Assembly (NCBI GenBank): GCA_028282905.1
Contig: JANQGW010000146.1
Coordinates: 1 to 64,000, forward strand
Source: Sedimentisphaerales bacterium
GTDB taxonomy: Bacteria; Planctomycetota; Phycisphaerae; Sedimentisphaerales; Anaerohalosphaeraceae
DNA length: 64,000 nt
Direction of reading: 5' to 3'
The notes under the pieces were generated by a model. The model worked only from the letters and a program-made list of their open reading frames with translations. It made no database searches and was not told the DNA's origin. Position 1 is the stretch's first letter; every line of letters begins with the position of its first letter. The translations under genes were made by a program, and so were the position numbers. Shown in pieces: positions 54,366 to 63,100 of this stretch.

Positions 54366-56035
54366 TGCAGATGGACCAGAACAATAAGTGGAACCGGCTG
54401 AGACTGCTGATTATGCGGTCGCTCGAAAATTCCCTGACTCCAGAAGAGATTCGGGAATTTCAGGAGATGATTGCCTCCGATCCGGAAGCCCGGCAATATT
54501 ATATCGACTATATGATGGTTCATGGCGGGATTCTCCAGATTTCCAGCGATATTGCAATGGAGACAAACATTTCGGATCGCAGCACTTACCAGCAGGCTCT
54601 GTCAGCTTTGGCTGAAGATGAGAAAAATGCGCCTGCCATTGAACTGCCCAAAGAAGAACCGGAAAGGATTTTAATACAGAAAGTTGTTCGGCCCAAAACG
54701 GTTCATAAGGTCAACAAGTTGAGCCTGGCGACGGCGATTGTGTCAGTTGCCGCCTTATTTTTGATGATTGCCTATGTACAGTTAATGCCGCCGCGTGCTT
54801 TTCCGGTTGCGACTTTAATAGATTCCAGTCAGGCGGAATGGGCCGATTCTTTGAATCCGACAATGGTTGGGAGCCAACTTTTTAATTACCGTGAACCCAT
54901 GCGATTGCTCAAGGGGGTTGTCAAGATTCAATTTGATTACGGGGCGGAGGTGATTCTGGAAGGACCGGCTGAGATCGTGCTGAAAAGCCCCGAGCAGATG
55001 CTGATGAATTACGGCAAACTGTATACGCATGCACCGCAGCAGGCCGCGGGCTTTACCGTAGATACTCCCGGCAGTAAGGTCATCGATATTGGGACTGAAT
55101 TTGGCATCAAGGTGGATATCGACGGAAATACGGATGTGCATATGTACAAAGGCAAGGCGTCACTGGTGCCCGGGCCGCAGGGGGAAAAGAAAGAAAGCCA
55201 GGAACTTGTAGCCGGCCATGCGAAGGCCGTTACCCCATCGGGGCAGGTTCGTACGATTGCTCTGGCAAAACAGGTTTTTGTACGAAAATTTGACTCCAGC
55301 GTGGGACTTCTCTGGCGGGGTGAAAGTCTCGATTTGGCTGATATTGTCGGTGGCGGCAATGGTTTAGGCAGCGGGATTATTAACAATGGCATTAACGTGA
55401 TCACCGGGGGGCGATGCTCAGGAATACAGACCCTCGACTTGATGGGCGGACCCGAGCATTTTGTTACCGCGATGGAATCCAAATTGATTGATGGTGTTTT
55501 TGTTGTCAATAATCGGGCCGGACAAGTGCCTGTTGACTCCACGGGGCATCTGTTTGCACCTGGTTATCTGACGGAAGGTCGATACTGGGGTTATATTATG
55601 AACGGGGCGTTTCATAATGGTAACAAAGTGCCGCGACATACACTTATGCTGGACGGACGGCCGTGTGGGACTAAGGAGGACCCGACCATCGGGATTCATC
55701 CCAATCTGGGGATCACGTTTGATTTGGGTGAAATACGAAAGCGGTATCCGGGGATTACCATTGATGCGTTTACTGCTTTGGCGGGAATTTCTGAAACTGT
55801 CCAGCAGCATCGAAGCGAACATGATGGTAATGTGGATGCCTGGGTGCTGTTGGACGGCGAGGTCGAATTCAGTCAGCGAATGAATTGGCGAGACGGCTCC
55901 TGCGAAATTGATATTTCCATTCAATCGGAAAACCGTTTCTTAACGCTGATCATGACGGATGCCGGGGATAATGATAATATTTCCTATGATTGGGCGATGT
56001 TTGTGCGACCAACGCTGAAACTGGTGCTGCCGTGA
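54365..56035 (+). CDS. FecR-family membrane regulator with C-terminal NPCBM-like domain, cassette 3
   Basis: 556 residues. Cytoplasmic part to about 118, with a helical start RLLIMRSLENSLTPEEIREFQEM common to this group; membrane helix ATAIVSVAALFLMIAYVQLM; FecR domain VATLIDSSQAEWADS, VKIQFDYGAEVILEGPAEIVL, GFTVDTPGSKVIDIGTEFGIKV. The C-terminus matches the cassette 1 FecR: GLLWRGESLDLADIVGGGNG, LGITFDLGEIRKRYPG, VDAWVLLDGEVEF, ENRFLTLIMTDAGDN, ending YDWAMFVRPTLKL, the NPCBM layout. It would sense an extracytoplasmic glycan and control the coupled sigma factor (inferred). Confidence 0.87.
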   Translation: MQMDQNNKWNRLRLLIMRSLENSLTPEEIREFQEMIASDPEARQYYIDYMMVHGGILQISSDIAMETNISDRSTYQQALSALAEDEKNAPAIELPKEEPERILIQKVVRPKTVHKVNKLSLATAIVSVAALFLMIAYVQLMPPRAFPVATLIDSSQAEWADSLNPTMVGSQLFNYREPMRLLKGVVKIQFDYGAEVILEGPAEIVLKSPEQMLMNYGKLYTHAPQQAAGFTVDTPGSKVIDIGTEFGIKVDIDGNTDVHMYKGKASLVPGPQGEKKESQELVAGHAKAVTPSGQVRTIALAKQVFVRKFDSSVGLLWRGESLDLADIVGGGNGLGSGIINNGINVITGGRCSGIQTLDLMGGPEHFVTAMESKLIDGVFVVNNRAGQVPVDSTGHLFAPGYLTEGRYWGYIMNGAFHNGNKVPRHTLMLDGRPCGTKEDPTIGIHPNLGITFDLGEIRKRYPGITIDAFTALAGISETVQQHRSEHDGNVDAWVLLDGEVEFSQRMNWRDGSCEIDISIQSENRFLTLIMTDAGDNDNISYDWAMFVRPTLKLVLP

Positions 56036-56190
56036 TTTTAAGATAGTATCACGAAGGTAATGTTTTTGCATGAGCGATATTTGTATTTTGCTAATTAAGG
56101 GGTAATCGTGCTATTTGTGAAGTGTGTTAAGTGTTGTTTTAGTGTTATATAAATAAATAAATATTAATTTTGTTTTGAGGAGAGTGAAAA

Positions 56191-56931
56191 ATGAAAAGAT
56201 GTGTAAAGATGATGTGTGTAGCAGTTCTGGCTGTTTCTGTGGCAGCCAATGCGGGAATTATTGCCCAGGATGATTTTGCCTATGACGATGGCGTGCTGGC
56301 AGGTAATGACGGCGGCAGTGGTTGGGCTGGTGCCTGGGCCGATTTTGCCGGCACACCTGCAACTGTTGTTGGCGGTGTTGCTCAGATTGCCTGGGACAGT
56401 GCTTCCGGCTGGCAAAGTTCGCAGACTGACCGATCGTTCAGCGGCGGTGCCGTTACCAGTGCCTGGATTCGTACAACCGTTCAGAAGACTGTGACTGCCG
56501 GCAGTTCCAGTGCTTTTGGCGGTATCGGTCTTTTTGAAGGTGACGGCGAACGCGGCCTGATCGGCAACTTCTGGCCGGGTGTTGCGACGGATGCCTGGGG
56601 AGCCGGTCCAAATGGCGGACAGGGCGAAATTGCCGGCGAACTGGTAACGACGCTGAGCGATGTCGTTGTTTACATCAGTGCGACCGAAACGTTGCTATGG
56701 GTGAACGGCGACCCGCTGGCATTGGGGACTCCGGAAGCAACGGGTAGCGGTATTGGACAGTTTGACCGGATTATTCTTCGTGCAGGCACCAACAACAATG
56801 GCGAAGCCTGGCAGTTTGATAATCTGATTATCGGCGAAACGGCTGCTGACGTTGGCGTTGTTGTTCCCGAACCGGCAACTCTGGCGTTGTTGGGGTTGGG
56901 TGCGATGTCATTGATTCGCAGAAAGAAATAA
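56191..56931 (+). CDS. PEP-CTERM secreted protein (cassette 3, short paralog)
   Basis: 246 residues; GAGGAGAG upstream of ATG 56191. Signal peptide MKRCVKMMCVAVLAVSVAANA, then one beta-rich domain beginning IIAQDDFAYDDGVLAGNDGG and containing WQSSQTDRSFSGGAVTSAWI, GLFEGDGERGLIGNFWPGVA and FDRIILRAGTNNNGE, reminiscent of LamG-like jelly rolls. The tail is VVVPEPATLALLGLGAMSLIRRKK, a PEP-CTERM signal. The next gene shares the whole head. It is the likely first output of cassette 3, about 155 bp after the FecR gene. Confidence 0.87.
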   Translation: MKRCVKMMCVAVLAVSVAANAGIIAQDDFAYDDGVLAGNDGGSGWAGAWADFAGTPATVVGGVAQIAWDSASGWQSSQTDRSFSGGAVTSAWIRTTVQKTVTAGSSSAFGGIGLFEGDGERGLIGNFWPGVATDAWGAGPNGGQGEIAGELVTTLSDVVVYISATETLLWVNGDPLALGTPEATGSGIGQFDRIILRAGTNNNGEAWQFDNLIIGETAADVGVVVPEPATLALLGLGAMSLIRRKK

Positions 56932-56946
56932 CAGGATAATTTTGTA

Positions 56947-56974
56947 TGCAGCCGGGCTGTGAATCCCGGCTGCA
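56947..56974 (+). terminator. Stem-loop between the cassette 3 paralogs
   Basis: TGCAGCCGGG pairs perfectly with CCCGGCTGCA around an eight-base loop. No T-run follows, so it may attenuate or protect the upstream message rather than end it outright. The same place, between a PEP-CTERM gene and its longer paralog, would set different expression levels. Confidence 0.5.
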
Positions 56975-57012
56975 CGGTTAATATGGGGCCTTTTTCAGAA
57001 AGGGAAGTAACA

Positions 57013-59010
57013 ATGGGAAAAATCTGTACAATGCTGGCAATTTTGGCCATGATGTCTGTGGCGACCTTTGGAGCGATTATTGCCGAAGAAAATTTTGACT
57101 ATGCTGACGGTGCGTTGGCCGGCAACAACGGCGGCAGCGGCTGGACCGGTGCCTGGACTGATTATGACGGCACAGCTCCAACGGTTGTTGGAGGCGTCGC
57201 TCAACTGTCTTTCTCCGGTGCCGGATGGCAAAGTTCGCAAGCGGATCGTTATTTGAATGCGCCGCTAACCAGTGCCTGGATTCGCGCTACCGTTCAGAAG
57301 ACCGTTACAGCCGGTAATGGAGCTTCTTTTGGTTGTATTGGGCTTTTTGAAGGAGGTGCTGAAAGAGGACTGATTGGTAATTTTTGGCCGGGAGTAGCCG
57401 TGGATGCCTGGGGTGCCGGTCCGAACGGCAGCCAGGGTGAAATTGCAGGCAAACTTGTAACGACATTGAGTGATGTTATTGTCTATATTGATGCAACTGA
57501 GACAAAGTTATGGGTGAACCCCGTTGACCCTCGAAATCCGGGAACGCCGGATGCTGTTGGCGGCGGAATAGGCCAGTTTGATCGGATTATTCTACGCTGT
57601 GGTACAAATGACAATTCAGAAACCTGGCAGGTTGACAATCTGGTTATCGCCGAAACACTGGATGATGTGACGGGCGGGATTATGAATCTCAATCCGACAA
57701 GCGGCCAACCAAATGTTGACCCCGCGGTAGTTCTTGAGTGGACCGGGCCGGAAGACCCGAATATTGCTTCAATTGTCAACTATACAATTTACCTTGATCC
57801 CAATGAGACACATGTCACCGATATGGCGTCGGCTGAGATGGATTATTTTGATGATGCGATTGCCGGAACACAGACCACCTATGACCCTGTGCCGGACCTG
57901 GAATATGATACGGAGTATTTCTGGCGTGTAGTCGCGACGGTACAGTATGATTACAAAACTGTCGGTGATACCAATGATATTACCAGCAACGTGTGGGCTT
58001 TTACCACAAAAGAGCTGGATACTCCGCCGGTTGTGGATGCGGGCGGAAACATCATGGTGACTACAGAGATGGCTTCAAGTCCATTTGCATTGGAAGGAAC
58101 TGTGACCGATGACGGCACCAGTGCGATGACTGTAGGTTGGGAGGCCTTTGAAGTCGCATTAGGCGGTGGTTCGGCAACCACAAAAGTTAGTTTTGTCGAC
58201 GCAGCCGACCCGAACACAACGGTGACCGTCAGCGAAGCGGGCAGCTATATTGTCAAACTCACGGCCACTGATGCGACCGGTTCGGTGTCTGATCAGAAGG
58301 AAATCACGGTGGTTGAGGACGGCTGCCGCGCGGCTCAGATGTTTGCTGGGTATCAGGCCAATTACTATGACCGTAATGGCGACTGTGTTGTGAATCTCGA
58401 AGATTTTGCGGAATTTGCCCTGCAGTGGCTCAATTCTACGGCATTAAGCGATGCCATTTTCTACAACGGTTTCCTGCCGCAGGATATCCCGGCAACCGGC
58501 AATGGTCTGGTCGCTGAAATGTGGCTCAATATCGAAGGAACGGATGTGAACGACTTGGTTACCTCGGATCTATATCCGAACAACTCGGACTTTGCTTACT
58601 TTGTCACTGAGGAATTCAGAGCGATCAGCAACACGATGAATAACTATGGTCAGCGCATTCGCGGCTATATCGTGCCTTCTGCCAGCGCTGACTACACGTT
58701 CTATATCGCTTCGGATGATCAGTCGCAACTGCTTCTGAGTACTGATGCCGATTCGGCCAATGCAACCCTGATTGCTGAAGTTCCGGATCCGGACGGCACA
58801 GAAACAGGCTGGACAGGGGTTGATGTGTGGGATAAGTATCCCGAACAAACGTCAGCGACAATTAGCTTGACCGCCGGGCAATATTATTACGTGGAAGTGC
58901 TGCATAAAGAGGGCACAGGCAATGAGCATGTCTCTGTCGGCTGGAGTCCAGATGGTGGAACAACGATTGAAGTTATTCCCGCAACGGAATTGCGATACAT
59001 TGCACCCTGA
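57013..59010 (+). CDS. Secreted long paralog with fibronectin-like, dockerin-like and PA14-like domains
   Basis: AGGGAAG at 57001-57007 fixes ATG 57013 as start (665 residues), although the frame is open from 56959. Signal peptide MGKICTMLAILAMMSVATFG. The head repeats that of the preceding PEP-CTERM gene (IIAEENFDYADGALAGNNGG, GLFEGGAERGLIGNFWPGVA). A fibronectin-like domain (about 225-340), a PKD/cadherin-like domain (VVDAGGNIMVTTEM...SYIVKLTATDATG) and a dockerin-like repeat DRNGDCVVNLEDFAEFALQW (about 456-475) follow. The C-terminal 160 residues are PA14-like (GLVAEMWLNIEGTDVNDL, SADYTFYIASDDQSQLLLS, YYYVEVLHKEGTGNEHVSVGW), a glycan-binding fold. Here the dockerin-like repeat is internal. 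Confidence 0.87.
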   Translation: MGKICTMLAILAMMSVATFGAIIAEENFDYADGALAGNNGGSGWTGAWTDYDGTAPTVVGGVAQLSFSGAGWQSSQADRYLNAPLTSAWIRATVQKTVTAGNGASFGCIGLFEGGAERGLIGNFWPGVAVDAWGAGPNGSQGEIAGKLVTTLSDVIVYIDATETKLWVNPVDPRNPGTPDAVGGGIGQFDRIILRCGTNDNSETWQVDNLVIAETLDDVTGGIMNLNPTSGQPNVDPAVVLEWTGPEDPNIASIVNYTIYLDPNETHVTDMASAEMDYFDDAIAGTQTTYDPVPDLEYDTEYFWRVVATVQYDYKTVGDTNDITSNVWAFTTKELDTPPVVDAGGNIMVTTEMASSPFALEGTVTDDGTSAMTVGWEAFEVALGGGSATTKVSFVDAADPNTTVTVSEAGSYIVKLTATDATGSVSDQKEITVVEDGCRAAQMFAGYQANYYDRNGDCVVNLEDFAEFALQWLNSTALSDAIFYNGFLPQDIPATGNGLVAEMWLNIEGTDVNDLVTSDLYPNNSDFAYFVTEEFRAISNTMNNYGQRIRGYIVPSASADYTFYIASDDQSQLLLSTDADSANATLIAEVPDPDGTETGWTGVDVWDKYPEQTSATISLTAGQYYYVEVLHKEGTGNEHVSVGWSPDGGTTIEVIPATELRYIAP

Positions 59011-59048
59011 TGCAGTTTTCTTTAAACATTGAAATCAGGTTTTATCTC

Positions 59049-59086
59049 AAGCCGGTCGCTTCTTAGCGACCGGCTTGGGGTTTCTT
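59049..59086 (+). terminator. Intrinsic terminator ending cassette 3 secreted genes
   Basis: AAGCCGGTCGCT (59049-59060) pairs perfectly with AGCGACCGGCTT (59065-59076) around TCTT, followed by GGGGTTTCTT. Confidence 0.8.
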
Positions 59087-59103
59087 AAGAATATTGAAGT
59101 TAT

Positions 59104-59119
59104 ACTGACAAGTGTCAGT
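59104..59119. promoter_or_regulatory. Perfect palindrome ACTGACA-AG-TGTCAGT, candidate operator
   Basis: Seven-base arms with a two-base centre, about 95 bp before the prepilin-like gene. It shares the TGACA-N2-TGTCA core with 1328-1341. Regulator unknown. Confidence 0.35.
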
Positions 59120-59211
59120 GTGCATTTATATATCCATAGCAGGATGCGATATTTTCAGCGAGAGATGGTACAGTACGCCGTATATGGGTCAATTTAGGAA
59201 AGGAAATTGAG

Positions 59212-60108
59212 ATGTCTGTAAGGAATTGGGATAAAAGTCAGGAAAGAGGTTTTACCTTAATTGAACTGCTGGTGGTGATTGCGATTATCGCGCTGCTGAT
59301 GGCGATGATTGTGCCGGCGATCCGAAAAGCCAAAGCTCATGCCCAGACGGTGGTCTGTAAAACGAATCTGAAACAATATAGCCTGGCGATGACGACCTAT
59401 TTGAATGACAATGACGGCATCTATCCTGATTCAAAGCAGGCGATTTATAAAACAAAGCATACCTCACATCTGCCGTGTCAGTGGCATGATGCGGAGGTCA
59501 GTCCAGAGAACAACCCGGACAATGCCGGCCCGCTGTGGCCCTATCTGACCAATATGGGTGCTCATTTGTGTCCCTCGTTTAAGGGGTTTGCCAAGCGGTA
59601 TGGCGAAGCGCATATCAACCATAACGCATCAATTCCGATAGAACCGCAGTATTCATACAGCCAAAACCACTATTTGGGCGGCCATAACAGTGCCGGAGAA
59701 GTCGTGGCAATTTTGAAAGAATCCGAATTGAGCCGTCCGGCTGCGAGTGTGGCAATGTTTGTTGAAGAATCGATGTGGTTCATGCAAAATGACAATGGAC
59801 AGGTTGTTGCCAGTCATGTGCTGAATGATACGACATTTTGGACACGACACCCGGGAGATCAGTACTATGGGGATTCCGTTGCGACCTATCACAAAAATTT
59901 AAATGTTGAAATGCAGTTGATTGCCGGCACGTATATTACCCAGACAAAAGAGAGCGGCACCGGCAACGTTGCCTTTTGTGATGGTCATGTTGAGATGATT
60001 GAACCGTACGAATTCCAGGAAGGTTCGGCAGGGCGTTTTTATAAGAGTTATCTTGTTGCGTACCCCGAACGCGATATCATGGCTAATGAAGTGCCGTATA
60101 AACGATAG
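59212..60108 (+). CDS. Prepilin-like protein with DGHV motif, cassette 3
   Basis: 298 residues; GGAAAGGAAA upstream of ATG 59212. The N-terminus SQERGFTLIELLVVIAIIAL, then IRKAKAHAQTVVCKTNLKQ, is the standard helix of this prepilin-like family (cleavage G/F, E at +5). The C-terminus GNVAFCDGHVEMIEPYEF is the conserved DGH motif. The central part contains HLCPSFKGFAKRYG and several Trp/His positions shared with the other three members. It follows a terminator and a palindrome, so it has its own promoter, unlike the cassette 2 member. Confidence 0.87.
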   Translation: MSVRNWDKSQERGFTLIELLVVIAIIALLMAMIVPAIRKAKAHAQTVVCKTNLKQYSLAMTTYLNDNDGIYPDSKQAIYKTKHTSHLPCQWHDAEVSPENNPDNAGPLWPYLTNMGAHLCPSFKGFAKRYGEAHINHNASIPIEPQYSYSQNHYLGGHNSAGEVVAILKESELSRPAASVAMFVEESMWFMQNDNGQVVASHVLNDTTFWTRHPGDQYYGDSVATYHKNLNVEMQLIAGTYITQTKESGTGNVAFCDGHVEMIEPYEFQEGSAGRFYKSYLVAYPERDIMANEVPYKR

Positions 60109-60172
60109 TTAAATGGCAGGTTGTTTTGCTTTCGTGTCGTTTTTTTATAAATGAAGTTTTGGGGGGCGTATT

Positions 60173-63100
60173 TTGAAGAAGATGTTGCGTTGTATTATTG
60201 TGTTGAGTGTTTTGTGTTTGGCGAATATCGCGGCGATTGCTGCGTCGCCGGCGTATCGGTGTCTGGCCCGTCCGGCGGATTTAGATGCCGATTGTACGGT
60301 TGGGTTGTCGGATTTGGTAATTTTGGCCGAACAGTGGCTGGGCAGTTGCGATTCGCATTGTGCCGATATTGACCAGGCCAACGGGATTAATGTTGTGGAC
60401 TTTTCGCTGCTGGCCGAGGACTGGAACCGCAACGGTTCAACGATTGTCATCCATGAACTGCTGGCCTCGAATGCCGCCACCGAACCTCCGCCGGCGGGCC
60501 AGCTTTTGGATGAAGACGGCCAGAACTCGGACTGGATCGAACTACGCAATCTTTCCGGTGAATCGGTTAATCTCAGCGGCTGGTTTTTGACCGATGATGC
60601 ATCAGTGCTGACTAAATGGCCGATTCCGGATATCACACTCGCTGCCGAAGGCTACCAAGTTATCTTCGCTTCGGGTAAAGACCGACGCGAGCCAACAGGC
60701 GAGCTGCATACTAATTTTCAATTAGCCAAAGACGGCGAATATTTAGCTCTGATTCGCCCGGATGGTAGTATTGAGCATGAATACTACAGCCGCTATCCGG
60801 CCCAGGCGACCAATGCCTCTTACGGCTTAATGGTCGAAGCCGGTGGTGATCGATATAAACAAGGCTACTTTCAAATCCCAACGCCCGACGCCGATAACGG
60901 TGCCGGAGTTCTTGCTGTCATCGATGAGGAAGTGAACTTTTCAGCCGAAGGCGGCCTGTTTACAACAGCTTTTGACTTAACCTTAAGCCACACTGTTGCC
61001 ACTGCGGATATCTATTACACACTGGACGGCAGCGAACCAACTACCGCTTCAATGCTTTATACATCGTCGATTACAATCGGCGCCTCTACCTGCGTCCGCG
61101 CAAGGGCGATTGAGCCGGGTAAAATCCCCGGCCCGGTTGACAGTGAGTCTTACATCCGGATCGAGGCGGGCCTTGAAAGCTTCAACTCCGATCTTCCGGT
61201 GATGGTGATTGACAATTTCAGTCAGGGAGCGTTTGGTGATTACAATCCGAGAACGACCCATCCCTTTAAAATGTCAGCTATCGCCATTTTTGACAGGATT
61301 ACCGATGGAAGAAGCTATTTGACGGAAGTTCCGGACGTTTACTCTCGCGGCGGTGTGCGGGTTCGCGGCACCAGTTCCTCAACCTATCCGAAGCAGGGTC
61401 TGGCGGTTGAGTTTTGGAATGAAAAAAACACCGACAAAGACGTTGCCGTATTAGGGATGCCAAGTGATTCGGACTGGGTTCTGTATGCCCCATATTATTT
61501 CGACCGGGCACTTGTGCGGAACGCCTTGATCTATGAATTGAGCAATCAAGCAGGGCAGTATGCGTCTCAAACACGTTTTGTGGAGCTGTTTGTCAATACC
61601 GATGATGGTGTTTTGAACAATGATGACTACATGGGCGTCTATGTCCTGATGGAAAAGATTAAACGAGGTTCCAATCGTGTCGATGTTGCAAAGTTGGACG
61701 CTTCAGATAATAGCGATCCGGAGGTCACCGGCGGTTATATTATTAAAAATGACTGGCTCAAAGACGATGAATTGCGCTGGTACACCGACCGCAACCTGCC
61801 CAGCACCAAAGGCTCAACCGGCTATCTCGAAAGTGGGCTGGCGGTGGCATATCCTGAACAGGAAGACTTGACCGATGCCCAGTACACCTATATTAAAGAT
61901 GCCTTCCAGCAGTGTGAGGATGCGATTTTCGGGCAGGGACTGGTTCATTATACTGATCTGATTGACGCTGACGGCTGGGCCGACCACAATCTGCTAAATA
62001 TGTTTGCCAAGAATGTTGATGCGCTGCGATTAAGCGCCTACTTCCACAAGGACCGAAACGGTAAGTTTCAGACCGGACCGATCTGGGACTTTGACCGGTC
62101 GATGGACTCCTATGACGGCCGCGACAACGCGTACAATACCTGGAAGGGCACCGGCGACGGGACCGACTATTTCAATTACGACTGGTGGGGGGCGTTGTTT
62201 GCGGACGATGACTTCCGACTGCGGTATGCCGACCGCTGGTTTGCCCTGCGGGAAGATGTCATCACCACGGACAATATCCATGTGATTATCGATTCCATGG
62301 CGTCCGAACTGCAAGAAGCCCAAGTGCGAAACTTTACCCGTTGGTCATCCGTGGCTCCGTCCTCCTGGCAGGGCGAGATTGACCACCTAAAGAACTGGCT
62401 GACGAACCGTATTAACTGGATTGACGGTCAAATGGCGATTGAGTTTGCGGCCGTACCGCCGATGATTCTGCTTAATGATATCAACGCCGATACTGGCGGA
62501 GATGCTTCGATGGGTGACACTGTGACAATCAGAGATTCTTCCGGCGGTACAATTTATTACACATTAGACGGTACCGATCCTCGCTCCGGCGTTACCGGCA
62601 GCAGCGGTCATGAAGTTGTCTTGCTGGCAGAAGATGCGGCTAAAACCGTGCTTGTGCCCAGTCAGTCCAACGGCGGCGATATGTTGTATCAGTTTGTCGC
62701 GCCGTTTAATGTGACACTGTATCAATCCAATATCGCGGTCTCCAATTTGGAAGTCGCCAACGATGTAATTGCCAATCCGTCACATCAGCAAAGCATCCAT
62801 TTCGACACCGCCGCGGTGATTAACTATCTGGATACTGGCGGCGACGGTCATTATTTACAAAATAATGTCTTCCCCGGCCTGTTCGAGGGCCAGGGAGCCA
62901 ATAACTATGTTGTTGTCGTTACCGGCTGTGTACAGATTGACCAGCCCGGCGACTGGACATTCGGCGTCAACAGCGACGACGGGTTTTCCTGTGAACTGGC
63001 CAATGACACACAAACTTATGCGTTTTCATTTGCCGGTCCCCGTGCGGCGGCCGATACGCTGTATCGGGCCGACATTGCCGAAGCCGGTCTGTATCGACTC

